64,000 bases of DNA from Pedobacter sp. Bi126 (GCF_918698245.1 NZ_CAKKMS010000006.1:186001-250000), one strand, 5' to 3'. Counted from the first letter of the stretch, positions 1 to 9,316 are shown. A program made the numbers and translations. Notes: generated by a model not told the origin, from the sequence alone.

Positions 1-2
1 AT

Positions 3-605
3 TTAGGCCACTTCTGGCAGTTCTGATTCTAAACCTACTTTACTTAAAGGATAACGAGAGGCGTGGAAATCTTGTAGCGACTTACAAAAACCAGGATACC
101 ATTCTTGTTTTTGCATACTTTCTAAAAGTTGTGCACAGGAGAGCACATCCGCATCAGCCTGATGCAGCGCATGGGCAACAAAATTAACCACATCCCAAAT
201 GCCTTCCATCATAAAAAACCTAAATGTAGATAGGATTGCAGACCACTGTACTTTTTTGGCTTGTAGCAAAAAGAACCGTGAAACAGGACTACATAAACGT
301 TTAAAGGCCATATAATCCTCTTCAGCACCTGATAAGTTTAAAAGGCCATCCTTATAAGGGAGATTTACAATTTCTGCAGCAATTTTATCACGGCCATGGA
401 AATAAACACTTCCTGCACAGATGGAAGATATCGATATCAGGGATAAATGATCGTAAATTTCGGGATGCATTTTCAACTTTCCATTCCGTACAAATACCAG
501 TCCGCCCTTTTTAGTTGCTCCAACCTTTGTATTCATGGCCGATAAACTTAAGAGCTCAAATTCGCCCGCAAAGTTAAGTGCTGTTACAAACTGTGCTGCA
601 GCCAT
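3..605 (-). CDS. Hypothetical protein, unknown family
   Basis: I do not recognise this protein. The open frame runs to 674, where the only upstream start is a TTG. That TTG is itself the end of a TATTTTTG promoter-like box (672-679), so transcription would begin inside the longer frame; I prefer the ATG at 605, giving 200 residues. If another promoter is used, the 223-residue TTG form is possible. The protein looks soluble, with no signal peptide and no clear membrane helix. It has a tryptophan- and phenylalanine-rich middle (around FRFFMMEGIWDVVNF) and two or three cysteines that form no obvious metal motif. It lies downstream of the cold-shock gene on the same strand but beyond that gene's terminator, so it is probably transcribed alone. 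Confidence 0.6.
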   Translation of the reverse strand: MAAAQFVTALNFAGEFELLSLSAMNTKVGATKKGGLVFVRNGKLKMHPEIYDHLSLISISSICAGSVYFHGRDKIAAEIVNLPYKDGLLNLSGAEEDYMAFKRLCSPVSRFFLLQAKKVQWSAILSTFRFFMMEGIWDVVNFVAHALHQADADVLSCAQLLESMQKQEWYPGFCKSLQDFHASRYPLSKVGLESELPEVA

Positions 606-671
606 AAAAGTACCCCGATCAAGAGGTTTGTTGTTTATAACAGGTTCCTGAATTGAAAAAATAGAAAGTTG

Positions 672-679
672 CAAAAATA
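672..679 (-). promoter_or_regulatory. TATTTTTG -7 box for the first gene
   Basis: On the minus strand this matches the Bacteroidota -7 consensus TAnnTTTG. Transcription would begin near 667, giving a leader of about 60 nt before the ATG at 605. No experimental support; the match is eight bases in AT-rich DNA. Confidence 0.35.
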
Positions 680-871
680 TTTAATTTGTTTGGTTCCGGC
701 CGACAAGATCGACATTAGCAAAAATAAAAATCCAATTCAGAAAACAGCTATAGCGATAACGTCTAAAGCAGCTCAGATCGGTAATCAGCTAGAAATGAGC
801 AGGAAATTTTTTCAACCTTTTTGTTCAGTAAATGATGTACCCGGTTTCGATGGCGTAATAAAATATAAGGA

Positions 872-898
872 CAAAAAAAAGCAGGACTAAATCCTGCT
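872..898 (-). terminator. Intrinsic terminator of the cold-shock gene
   Basis: On the minus strand a perfect 7-bp stem (AGCAGGA / TCCTGCT) with a 5-nt loop is followed by eight T residues. It lies about 20 bp after the stop codon of the cold-shock gene at 920. The other strand has no T-run, so it acts one way. Confidence 0.85.
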
Positions 899-919
899 CA
901 AAATCTTTTGGGGAAAGAA

Positions 920-1108
920 TTAAACAACTCTTACTTTCACTGCATTAAGGCCTTTTTTGCCTTCTTGAACTTCGTATTCAACTGTATCATTCTCTCTGAT
1001 TTCGTCAATCAGGCCTGATGCATGCACAAAAATCTCAGATCCGCTCTCTTCTTTAATAAAGCCAAAGCCTTTTTCTGAGTTAAAAAATTTTACTGTTCCG
1101 TTTTTCAT
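920..1108 (-). CDS. Cold-shock domain protein (CspA family)
   Basis: A 62-residue single cold-shock domain protein, the usual family size. It should fold as a five-stranded OB barrel that binds single-stranded RNA/DNA and melts mRNA structure. Both RNA-binding motifs are clear: RNP1 as KGFGFI and RNP2 as IFVHAS, after the typical N-terminal MKNGTVKFFN. The open frame extends upstream to 1180, but those extra residues are hydrophobic and unlike the family, and a TATTTTTG promoter box (1136-1143) falls inside them; the ATG at 1108 is therefore chosen. The gene has its own promoter and terminator, so it is monocistronic. The predicted leader is only about 23 nt, so the long regulatory leader of E. 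coli cspA is absent. Confidence 0.95.
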   Translation of the reverse strand: MKNGTVKFFNSEKGFGFIKEESGSEIFVHASGLIDEIRENDTVEYEVQEGKKGLNAVKVRVV

Positions 1109-1135
1109 TATACTGGATGTTTTTAAATTAAAAAC

Positions 1136-1143
1136 CAAAAATA
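1136..1143 (-). promoter_or_regulatory. TATTTTTG promoter of the cold-shock gene
   Basis: Minus-strand -7 box TATTTTTG, with TTTTG about 18-19 bp upstream as a -33 element. The predicted start of transcription is near 1131. Confidence 0.55.
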
Positions 1144-1272
1144 GGATTAAAACCCAAAAACCAAAATTACTGGCAAACAAAATTGCTAATTGTGCACAAA
1201 AAGATTTACAACTGTAAAGATTACGGCTGCCATTTTACAGTCTGAGGTATTAACCACGAGTGTTTACGGGCA

Positions 1273-1563
1273 TTAAAAAGATTTTCCTTGTGTAATGGAA
1301 GAATACCAATTAATAGGATGCGACCTTAAGTTCATGCCATCACTCTCAATATGATACAAGATAATGGGCATACTGAAATCGACAAAACGTTCTACCTGTC
1401 TGGAAAGTTTACCGAGAAAATCCATGCTCGATATGCCTTCCTTTAAATGAACATAAATTACACTGCCTGTTTTAAACTCAAAGCGTTCTACCACTCCTGG
1501 CCACTCTGCTTTTATCCTGGTGAGGAAAGCTTTGATTTTGGTTTCTTCTTTTAGATTTTCCAT
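1273..1563 (-). CDS. Small hypothetical protein (96 aa)
   Basis: Not recognised. It is a soluble mixed-charge protein of 96 residues with a Lys/Glu-rich N-terminal helix, a short hydrophobic strand (GSVIYVHLKEG) and a second one (MPIILYHIES). The pattern suggests a compact alpha/beta fold. It starts at an ATG, has normal local codon use, and stands alone between the cold-shock gene and a repeat-filled gap. It could be a lineage-restricted gene; no function can be assigned. Confidence 0.6.
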   Translation of the reverse strand: MENLKEETKIKAFLTRIKAEWPGVVERFEFKTGSVIYVHLKEGISSMDFLGKLSRQVERFVDFSMPIILYHIESDGMNLRSHPINWYSSITQGKSF

Positions 1564-1717
1564 AAGCTTATCAGGTTTTTTAATATATGCTAATTTAAAA
1601 AATTATTCCAAATAAGATTAATTGTAACAGGACCTATACAATTATAGATGTAATTACTGTTGAGGCTAAATGCAATGAAGAATCTTTAATTAATTGCTAA
1701 ATTCTCCTCCCCTTTAT

Positions 1718-1908
1718 CGTCATTCCCCTGCAGACGGAAACCTAATACTACTTACCAACCAAACACCTTGTCAAAGCATTAAGATCCCCAATCAAGTTGG
1801 AATGACAATATATTCTCCTAATTCGTCATTCCCGCGCAGGCGGGAATCTTAATGCCACTCACCAACCTTGTCAAAGCATTAAGATTCCCAGTCCGGCTGG
1901 GAATGACG
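1718..1908. repeat. Two tandem REPIN-like units (CGTCATTCC family)
   Basis: The 1564-1926 gap holds two copies, 1718-1807 and 1824-1908, of an element beginning CGTCATTCC and ending GGAATGAC. In the better copy the first 32 or so bases are repeated as an inverted complement at the far end (CGTCATTCCC...TTAATGC and GCATTAAG...GAATGACG), with about 20 bp between. The units share an internal block containing TTGTCAAAGCATTAAGAT. Half of this family reappears at 17591-17616. No gene is seen in the gap. Confidence 0.8.
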
Positions 1909-1926
1909 CCACCAATTAACTACTGA

Positions 1927-4350
1927 TTACTTAGCCGAAACGATTTCTATATTTCCATTTTCTAGTCCTTTACCTTTAACATTTAATTGTATCGTCCCAC
2001 CTTTCTTGTTTGATTGTACCACTACCACCAGTTTTCCGCTGAATAATTTCATAGTTGGTTTTACAAACGATTCCAAAGAAGTAGCATCGCCATTACAAAC
2101 CGCTTTAAATGTCCCCGCTCCTTTTACTTCAAAGTTTAAAGCATTGGTGGCTGTTGGACAAGGTATACCGTTTTGGTCAACTACCGATACGGTTACAAAA
2201 GACAGATCTTTTCCGTCGGCCGTAATCTCTTTTCTATCCGGTGTTAACACAATTTTATAAGGTTTACCCGCTGTAGTTACCTTTTCTTCAGCTACAGGTT
2301 TTCCATTGCTGTCAAAAGCTACAACCTTTAAGGTTCCTGGTTCGTATTTTACATCCATCCACATCAACCTGTAGCGGTTCTGTGGTGTTGATTTATCTTT
2401 TTTACGTACCCCCAAACTTTTACCATTCAAGAAAAGTTCGGCACTATCATAACTGGTGTAAACAAAAACCGGCGTAGTTTGACCTTCTCTTCCTTCCCAG
2501 TTCCAATGTGGCAGTAAATGTAAGGTTGGCGCAGCTTTATTCCAACGGCTTCTGTAGAGGTAATAACGGTCTTTGGGTAAACCTGCCAGATCAGAAATCC
2601 CAAAATAAGAACTTCTTGATGGCCAGCTGCTATCATAAGGGGTTGGTTCGCCGAGGTAATCGAAACCTGTCCAAACAAATTCTCCAATTACCCATGGTTT
2701 ATCGTCCTGCATTACAAAGTCATCGTCAGGTACATTAGACCAGCTACAATATTCAAGATCATAAGAAGAAGACTGAAAATCAGGATATTGTTTATCAAAT
2801 CCTTTTGCAACCGGAAATTTATATATCCCCCGGGAGCTTACCGTTGATGCTGTTTCAGACCCAAGGATAAAACCCTGCGGAAAAACCTTATTGGCTTCTT
2901 CGTAAAGATGTACCCGATAATTTAAGCCTGGAATATCCATTAATGCACCAAAACCCGATTGCATGGTTGCCTTCACCTGATCCATCCCTACGGTAACAGG
3001 ACGTGTAGGATCTTCGCGGTGGAAAATTTCCTGAAGCCATTTAGCCCTTTTAACACCTTCGGCACCAAACTGATCGGGTACTTCGTTTCCTGAGCTCCAC
3101 ATCACAATACAGGGGTGATTTTTATTGGCCTGTACCAGATTTACAATATCCTTTTCGGCATCGGTATTAAAATATAAATGGTAACCATTTTCTACCTTGG
3201 CCTTCGCCCATTCATCGAAACTTTCGGCAAGAAACATGAATCCCATTTCATCGCATAACTCCAACTGTTCGGGTGATGGCATGTTGTGCGAGCTCCTGAT
3301 GGCATCGCAGCCCATTTCTTTCAAAATCGTTAATTGTCTTCTTAAAGCCGCTGTATTGATAGCAGCCCCAAGCGGGCCAAGATCGTGGTGCAGGCAAACG
3401 CCTTTAAATTTTCTTACCTGGCCGTTCAGGCTAAATCCTATACCTGCACTAAAATTGATCGTTCTTATCCCAAATCTTGTTTTCACTACATCTTTCAATA
3501 CCCCACCCTCATATACGCTCGATACCGAAGTATATAAATAAGGCCTTTCGGGGCTCCAAAGTTTGGGATTGCTGATTTCTATATTTTGATCGGTTTCATT
3601 TCCAAAGATCGATTTCGCTGTATCAATTGCCACCTGCTTACCTAAGCTATCTAAAATCTGCGTAACCAAACGAACACCTTTATCTGTTAATTTGGTTTTG
3701 ATATTCACTTTGGCAAATTCTTTCTTTACTATTGGGGTCGTTACTGTGATCCCCCATTGTTCGATGCTTTTTTCAGCTTTGATGATTAAATGCACATTCC
3801 GGTATAAACCTGCTCCAGGGTACCAACGAGAAGATTTCGGCATATTTTTAAGATGGATAGCCAATAAATTACCGGTCGTTTTTAAGTCGTTAGTAATGTC
3901 GATATAAAAGTAATTGTAGCCATAATTCCATTGTGCAACCTGTTTCCCGTTCAGGTACACACGAGGTTCGCTCATGGCGCCATCTATCTGAAGCAACACT
4001 TTCTGGTTTGGTTTAAGCGCTGGGAGATTCAGTTTTTTCCGGTACCAGCCTTCTCCAATATAAGGTAAGGCTCCTGTTCTGCCCGTTTTTTCAGTGGCCT
4101 TGCTTTCGCCGTTCTGAGTGATGGCGGTTACCTGTTTGTCTATTTCCTTATCAAAAGGTCCGCTAATGGCCCAATCGTGCGGAACAGAAACATTTTCCCA
4201 GCGGGTATCATTAAAAGTGACTTCGGCAGCATTCGGGAAATTTCCTTTTGAGAATTTCCAGCCTTCATCTAAGAGGATTTCGGTTCTTTGCGCAGCAGCA
4301 TTTAAATAAAAAATACCCACTAAAAAAAGTGGTAATAATATTTTTTTCAT
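1927..4350 (-). CDS. Secreted glycoside hydrolase family 2 (beta-galactosidase-like)
   Basis: An 807-residue exo-glycosidase with an N-terminal signal peptide (about 1-21, ending NAAAQ). Domain order: GH2 sugar-binding jelly roll (about 25-190), immunoglobulin-like domain (about 195-300), TIM barrel (about 300-600), then a DUF4982-type domain and an Ig-like tail. The acid/base Glu is at about 423 in SSGNEV and the nucleophile at about 499 in LGSETAS, both as expected. Such enzymes remove terminal beta-galactosyl, glucuronyl or related residues; the exact sugar cannot be read from sequence. It acts in the periplasm or at the surface. The neighbouring secreted lactonase-like gene points the same way, but no SusC/SusD pair or regulator is present, so it is not in a classical polysaccharide utilisation locus. 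Confidence 0.93.
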   Translation of the reverse strand: MKKILLPLFLVGIFYLNAAAQRTEILLDEGWKFSKGNFPNAAEVTFNDTRWENVSVPHDWAISGPFDKEIDKQVTAITQNGESKATEKTGRTGALPYIGEGWYRKKLNLPALKPNQKVLLQIDGAMSEPRVYLNGKQVAQWNYGYNYFYIDITNDLKTTGNLLAIHLKNMPKSSRWYPGAGLYRNVHLIIKAEKSIEQWGITVTTPIVKKEFAKVNIKTKLTDKGVRLVTQILDSLGKQVAIDTAKSIFGNETDQNIEISNPKLWSPERPYLYTSVSSVYEGGVLKDVVKTRFGIRTINFSAGIGFSLNGQVRKFKGVCLHHDLGPLGAAINTAALRRQLTILKEMGCDAIRSSHNMPSPEQLELCDEMGFMFLAESFDEWAKAKVENGYHLYFNTDAEKDIVNLVQANKNHPCIVMWSSGNEVPDQFGAEGVKRAKWLQEIFHREDPTRPVTVGMDQVKATMQSGFGALMDIPGLNYRVHLYEEANKVFPQGFILGSETASTVSSRGIYKFPVAKGFDKQYPDFQSSSYDLEYCSWSNVPDDDFVMQDDKPWVIGEFVWTGFDYLGEPTPYDSSWPSRSSYFGISDLAGLPKDRYYLYRSRWNKAAPTLHLLPHWNWEGREGQTTPVFVYTSYDSAELFLNGKSLGVRKKDKSTPQNRYRLMWMDVKYEPGTLKVVAFDSNGKPVAEEKVTTAGKPYKIVLTPDRKEITADGKDLSFVTVSVVDQNGIPCPTATNALNFEVKGAGTFKAVCNGDATSLESFVKPTMKLFSGKLVVVVQSNKKGGTIQLNVKGKGLENGNIEIVSAK

Positions 4351-4445
4351 CAGAGATTATTTAGGATAAATTCGACAGCAATATAACTTCTTTTTAAGTT
4401 AACACCATATCAAATTATTCCCAGCTTTCAGTTGTTTTAAATTGA

Positions 4446-4570
4446 TTGCAGCTTTGCAGAACTAAGTAAGGATGCCGAAGTAGAATATCAGCAATATCTT
4501 TTGGATTGTCATTTTCAGAACAAGACTATTAAAGTAAAAAAGCCCTTCAATCCTGAGAGGGCTTTTTCAT
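4446..4570 (+). pseudogene. Possible gene remnant in the GH2/SMP-30 gap
   Basis: The 4351-4720 gap holds a stop-bounded frame of about 41 codons without an ATG. It reads as a plausible protein end (around FAELSKDAEVEYQQYLLD) and stops inside the terminator stem. The amino-acid mix is protein-like, but I cannot name the family. It may be the 3' end of a decayed gene or chance. The rest of the gap shows only a terminator hairpin. Confidence 0.25.
4537..4569. terminator. Bidirectional terminator hairpin
   Basis: AAAGCCCT and AGGGCTTT form a stem around an 11-nt loop, with an A-run on one side and a T-run on the other, so it can act on both strands. On the minus strand it is about 150 bp after the SMP-30-type gene. 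Confidence 0.65.
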
Positions 4571-4720
4571 AGTCGTCTATCCCTATAAGTAGGAAGTTCA
4601 AAACTAATTAATGCCTTTAATATTTTTAGGGGTTGAATAAACTGAACAGAAAAATTTTTCATGTTAATTCATTCTTAGTTTTGTCGGCTTTGCATGCCCT
4701 TAAAAGACTATAATGAACTA

Positions 4721-5611
4721 TTACTCTATCCCTTTTGCATTCGTTGGAATAACGTACAGCGATTTTGAAGCCGTAATAAAAAGCATGTTTTTGTCTTTTC
4801 CACCAAAACAAATATTACCGCACCACTCTTCGGGAATATCAATATGGCCGATTTTTTCGCCAGTAGGCTTGTAAATATTCACTCCTTTTCCGGTTACATA
4901 AATATTTCCATTACTGTCTAAAGTCATTCCATCAGAATGCTGGTTAAGGAAAATTTGCTTATCCGTTAACCTCGCATCAGCACCAATACGATAACGATAA
5001 GTTTTATTGGCATTCATATCGGCCACATACAAAAATTTACCATCCGGAGTACCTACAATACCGTTAGGCTTGATAATATCGTCCGTCGCGATAATGGCTT
5101 CCTTTTTCCCTTTCGGAAGATAATATACTTTTTGACCTTGAATCTCAGGCGATTTCCTGATCCAGTAATCGCGCTGATAATAAGGGTCAGTAAAATAAAT
5201 GCCTCCTTTAGCATCCAACCAGATATCGTTTGGCCCGTTTACCTTTTTGCCTTCATAATCGCTGAAGAGCACTTTTATCTTTTTGTTTTTATCGATAGAC
5301 CAGATCTGATTATTCTCGTCGGCACAAACAATCAGGTTACCTTTTTTATCGAAATAAGTACCGTTTGCCCTTCCCGATTTGTCCATATACAGGCTCAGTT
5401 TGCCATCAATACCATATTTCCAGATTTTATCATTAGGCTGATCAGTAAAAAACACGTTTCCCTGTTTATCAACTGATGCACCTTCTGTAAACTTAAATTG
5501 TGAAGAAATCAACTTTAAACTATCCTGAACAAAAAGGTTTTGCCCTTTGCTTTGCGCAAAGGAGATGGTGCTTAAGGCCGAAAGCGCCAAAAAGAAGAAA
5601 TATTTTCTCAT
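4721..5611 (-). CDS. SMP-30/gluconolactonase-like secreted protein
   Basis: A 296-residue protein with a signal peptide (about 1-20, ending SFAQ), then a six-bladed beta-propeller of the SMP-30/gluconolactonase/LRE type. Family features visible are the EGASVD start of the first blade, repeated blade cores of the type GNVFFTDQPNDKIW and GGIYFTDPYY, and the GPNDIWLDAKG and IIKPNGI turns that carry the metal-binding Asn. The DGMTLDSNGNIYVT blade supplies the Asp. The usual reaction is metal-dependent hydrolysis of sugar lactones in the periplasm, but the substrate is unknown. It lies 36 bp downstream of the ABC exporter genes on the same strand; co-transcription is possible, but the functions do not obviously match. 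Confidence 0.88.
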   Translation of the reverse strand: MRKYFFFLALSALSTISFAQSKGQNLFVQDSLKLISSQFKFTEGASVDKQGNVFFTDQPNDKIWKYGIDGKLSLYMDKSGRANGTYFDKKGNLIVCADENNQIWSIDKNKKIKVLFSDYEGKKVNGPNDIWLDAKGGIYFTDPYYQRDYWIRKSPEIQGQKVYYLPKGKKEAIIATDDIIKPNGIVGTPDGKFLYVADMNANKTYRYRIGADARLTDKQIFLNQHSDGMTLDSNGNIYVTGKGVNIYKPTGEKIGHIDIPEEWCGNICFGGKDKNMLFITASKSLYVIPTNAKGIE

Positions 5612-5647
5612 TTGTATTTTTTTTTACCTGATAGGTTTATAAAGATA

Positions 5648-7408
5648 TCAACTTACCCTTTTCCCTTTCAGTAACATATTTAATGCATCGTTCAGCGTTC
5701 CGGCTTTTTGCACTTCGCCTTCATTTACAAAATAAATTTCGTCAGCGTTTTCGATGGTGTTTAAACGGTGCGCAATAATAACAAGCGTGGTTTCTTTCGA
5801 CAGTTTATTTAAAATGCTACCTAAAAGTTGTTCAGTAATGGTATCGATGTTGGCTGTAGCTTCATCAAGGATTAACAGTTCAGGATTTCTTAACACCGCA
5901 CGCATAAAGGCAATCAACTGTTTCTGACCCAAACTTATACTGTCAGATCCTGAAGTAATCTGTGTATTCAGCCCTTCGTCAAATATGGCTAAAAGTGCAT
6001 TTAAGTTGGCTTCTTCAATTATTTTCTCTAGCTGCGCATCACTTACGTCCTTATATTGACTATTGCCATACAAAATATTCTCTTTTACCGTTCCGGTAAA
6101 TAAAAATGGTTCCTGTAAAATGAATCCGATTTTTTGTGTTCTTTCCTCAGCAGAAAATGAACGGATATCTTTACCGTTTAATAAAACCGTTCCTTTAGTG
6201 GCATCATACAAACGCGAAATTAAAGAAGCAGTAGTGGTCTTTCCTCCTCCGGTTGGACCAATCAAAGCATAAGTTTTTCCTTTTTCGAACCTGAGGTTAA
6301 TGTTATGGAGGATTTCTTTACTGTCGTCATAAGAGAAATGCACATTTTTAAACTCAAGCAAAGCATCAGAAGTGATATTTCCGTCAACTTTAACCTGTTT
6401 TAGGTCACTCTCTAATGATAAGATCTGCGATATCCTGTCCCAACTGGCCATAGCCACCTGAAAACTTGTCCAAAGGGCAGCCAATTGCCTTAGCGGATTA
6501 TAAAAATTGGTGGTATAAGCAATATAACTCACCAATAAACCCAATGTAAAGTTGCCAGTGGAAATCAGGTAAATACCGAATAATAAGGTGATCAGCTGTG
6601 CAATGCTCGATAACAAACCGTAAACCGGCACAAAAATATTATTGGCTAAACCCGCACCTATGGCTGTTTTATAGTTTTCGGTATTGGCTTCATTAAAACG
6701 TTTCCTAAAATAATCCCTGCGGTTAAATGCAATAATCACTTTAAAGTTGTTGAGGCTTTCCTGTATTTCGGCACTCATTCCGCCAACACTTTTTAAGTTT
6801 TTGGCATTTTTTCCTTTTACCCAGGGTGATAAAGCCATCGTAAAAAGAACGATCACCACCGCAGGCGAAAGTGTTGCGGCGCCTAGTTCTAAATTAATCG
6901 AAAGCAAGAAAATACCGGCACCGATCATGGTTACAATACTGCCTATAAACTGCATTAACGACTGTGAGAAAAACTGGTTCAGCTTATCGGTATCATTATT
7001 CACCCTCGAAATCAGATCACCAGCTTTGTTCTGATTAAAAAATGAAACCGGTAACTCCTGCAGTTTATTAAAAATGGCATTACGCAAAGTGTATAACATC
7101 CGCTGGCCTACTCCACCCATCAACCTGGTTTGGGTGTAACCGGTAACCATAGCAATCATATACATCACTAACAGTATACCACCAAAAATAAGCACACCAT
7201 GAAACTGTTTGGTGCGGATATAGGTATCAACCGTGTGGCCTACCAATAATGGTCCCAAAAGCAACAGACCTGAGTTAACCAAAATGGCAATCAGCGCCAG
7301 CCAAAGGTTCTTACGTTCAGCCGAGATCAGTTTTAGCAGGCTTTTCAGCGCCTTCAAAGTAGATTGCTTTTCCTGCCTGGTGTTAAGCTGGTTAAGATTG
7401 TAGTTCAT
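5648..7408 (-). CDS. ABC exporter half-transporter, catalytic subunit
   Basis: A membrane-fused ABC exporter subunit of about 586 residues: six transmembrane helices (about 40-320) then an ATPase domain. Walker A is GPTGGGKTTT (about 386), Walker B ends ILDEATANID with the catalytic Glu, and the H-loop is IIAHRL. The signature is altered to ISLGQ. An upstream start at 7447 exists, but it would add 13 residues inside the preceding gene; the ATG at 7408 leaves a 17-bp overlap typical of coupled translation. With the upstream subunit it should form a heterodimeric exporter of the BmrCD/TM287-288 type in the inner membrane, exporting lipids, drugs or peptides. The substrate is not deducible. Confidence 0.92.
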   Translation of the reverse strand: MNYNLNQLNTRQEKQSTLKALKSLLKLISAERKNLWLALIAILVNSGLLLLGPLLVGHTVDTYIRTKQFHGVLIFGGILLVMYMIAMVTGYTQTRLMGGVGQRMLYTLRNAIFNKLQELPVSFFNQNKAGDLISRVNNDTDKLNQFFSQSLMQFIGSIVTMIGAGIFLLSINLELGAATLSPAVVIVLFTMALSPWVKGKNAKNLKSVGGMSAEIQESLNNFKVIIAFNRRDYFRKRFNEANTENYKTAIGAGLANNIFVPVYGLLSSIAQLITLLFGIYLISTGNFTLGLLVSYIAYTTNFYNPLRQLAALWTSFQVAMASWDRISQILSLESDLKQVKVDGNITSDALLEFKNVHFSYDDSKEILHNINLRFEKGKTYALIGPTGGGKTTTASLISRLYDATKGTVLLNGKDIRSFSAEERTQKIGFILQEPFLFTGTVKENILYGNSQYKDVSDAQLEKIIEEANLNALLAIFDEGLNTQITSGSDSISLGQKQLIAFMRAVLRNPELLILDEATANIDTITEQLLGSILNKLSKETTLVIIAHRLNTIENADEIYFVNEGEVQKAGTLNDALNMLLKGKRVS

Positions 7409-9128
7409 AATTACTGGTGCTCTGTTGTGAATTGTAAATCTGAACATATTCAGGACTGCTTTTTAGCAATTCCTGATGGGTTCCTTCTGCAATGATTTCG
7501 CCCTGCATCAGCAAGATCACTTTATCGTAATGTTCAACAGAAGCTATTTTTTGTGTAATGGAAAGTAAAGTTAAACCAGGATAATTTTGTTGGATGTTCT
7601 CCAAAATCCTTTTCTCGGTATTGGTATCAACACGGGCTGTAAAATCATCAAGCAATAAGATCTTCGGATTCACCGCTAAAGCCCTGGCCAGCATAATCCG
7701 TTGTTTTTGTCCACCCGAAAGGCTGTTTCCACGTTCTGAAACGATAGTATTCAATTGATCAGGTAAGGCATCTACAAAATCTTTAAGTTCGGCAGTAGCT
7801 ATTGCTTTAGCAAGCGATTCATCTGTAACGGTGTCGCTAAAGGCAATATTTTCCCTGATGCTCATGTTGAACATAATGCTGTCCTGAAATACGAAGCCAA
7901 CCTGTTGGTGAAAATTCTCCTGGTTGTACTTTTTAATTTCTTGGTTATCGAACAGCACCGCACCAGAATCTGCTTCAATAAGACCTGTTAAAATATAAAG
8001 TAATTGTGTTTTACCTGCAGCTGTAGGGCCGATAATGGCCGTTTTAGAACCTGCTTTAGCCGAAAATGAAACCGATTTTAAAACTGGTTTTTGCCCGAAA
8101 CTCAAATTAAGATCTTTCGCTTCTACTTCCCCTCGTAATTGTGTGCTTAGCGTACCTGGATGTTTGATCTCAGCAGCATTCAGCACGCTTTCTATCCTTT
8201 GGTAAGATGCCGTAGCCTGCGCAATTACATTGCTCATAAAACCGATTACCAAAATGGGAAATATAATGAGGGTGAGGTAACTGCTAAAAGCGGTAAATTC
8301 GCCCAGGGTCATCGAATTGGTAATTACAAAGTGACCACCCAGTACCAGAATGCACAAACCGGATAAATTGGCTGTAAAAACAATAACCGGTATCAGTGCG
8401 GCAAACATACGGAGAATAGAAATTCCTAAATCTCTCGCTTTGGCATTCGCATCTATAAATTTATTGTATTCTAAAGCTTGCGAATTAATTACCCGGATTA
8501 AAGCCGAGCCTAAAATACTTTCGCTGATTACTTTGTTCAGCCAATCGATCACTTCCCTGCTCTTTTTGAAAAGTACTTTTACCTTGCTTAACACATAGAA
8601 AAATGCGCCACCGATTATCGGCACAATAGCAATCACACAAAGTGCCAGTTTCCAGTTAATCATCAGAAGGAGAATACTTGCCCCAACGATTAAAAAAATA
8701 GACGAGCAGATAGAAACGATAGCCTGCGAAACAAACATTTTAATCGAATCGGCATCAGCCGTAAGATTGGTCAGCAGTTTTGAGGGATTAGCCTGAATAA
8801 TATAGGCATGGCTCTGTCGCGAAATCTGATCAGACAACCTTGTTCTTAAGTCTCTTGCCACACGTTCAGAAGCATAGGTTTGTACGATACTCTGCAAATA
8901 AGTAAAGATAAAAACCAGTACAATAGCCAGTGAAAACTGAAGAAGAATGGATTGAAGGTTGAAAGTTTTGTTGGTATAAGAATCGATACCATTGGCAATA
9001 ATCTTCGGTAAGAGTAAGTTGATACCATTACTGAGCAACGCAAACAGGATCAGCATAAAAATTAAGCCCCTGTAGTTTCCAAGTAAACTGAAAATACTCG
9101 GCTTTTTGGCTTCTTTGGTTTTTTCCAT
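7392..9128 (-). CDS. ABC exporter half-transporter, degenerate-site subunit
   Basis: A 578-residue exporter subunit with six transmembrane helices (about 18-310) and a C-terminal ATPase domain. Walker A GPTAAGKTQ (about 362) and signature LSGGQKQR (about 471) are intact. The residue after Walker B is Asp (LLLDDFTA) instead of Glu, and the H-loop His is Gln (SITQK). These are the classical changes of the non-hydrolysing site in heterodimeric exporters; the matching altered signature is in the partner gene, which overlaps this one by 17 bp. The two genes are therefore an obligate pair. No dedicated regulator is adjacent. Confidence 0.92.
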   Translation of the reverse strand: MEKTKEAKKPSIFSLLGNYRGLIFMLILFALLSNGINLLLPKIIANGIDSYTNKTFNLQSILLQFSLAIVLVFIFTYLQSIVQTYASERVARDLRTRLSDQISRQSHAYIIQANPSKLLTNLTADADSIKMFVSQAIVSICSSIFLIVGASILLLMINWKLALCVIAIVPIIGGAFFYVLSKVKVLFKKSREVIDWLNKVISESILGSALIRVINSQALEYNKFIDANAKARDLGISILRMFAALIPVIVFTANLSGLCILVLGGHFVITNSMTLGEFTAFSSYLTLIIFPILVIGFMSNVIAQATASYQRIESVLNAAEIKHPGTLSTQLRGEVEAKDLNLSFGQKPVLKSVSFSAKAGSKTAIIGPTAAGKTQLLYILTGLIEADSGAVLFDNQEIKKYNQENFHQQVGFVFQDSIMFNMSIRENIAFSDTVTDESLAKAIATAELKDFVDALPDQLNTIVSERGNSLSGGQKQRIMLARALAVNPKILLLDDFTARVDTNTEKRILENIQQNYPGLTLLSITQKIASVEHYDKVILLMQGEIIAEGTHQELLKSSPEYVQIYNSQQSTSNYELQS

Positions 9129-9316
9129 ATCAATGAAGATACCTTAAATTGTAGGCTCCAAATTTAACCCAAAGAAATGATTAAATAGCTAAATAATTAA
9201 TTAGAGAATGATTGAATTTTGAGTGAGAGAATGTTTGGGATTTTTATTAAATCTTTCCTTCCTTACATCCACTCATTTTATCATTCAATCACTCTCTCAT
9301 TCAATCATTAACTTTC

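Noticed and set aside
669..890. 73-codon plus-strand frame between the first gene and the cold-shock gene
   Set aside because: It starts inside the promoter and start region of the first gene, runs into the cold-shock terminator and shows no family motif.
1927..5611. Polysaccharide utilisation locus around the GH2 enzyme
   Set aside because: No SusC/SusD, sensor or further glycosidases are adjacent; the neighbours are an exporter and a lactonase-like gene.
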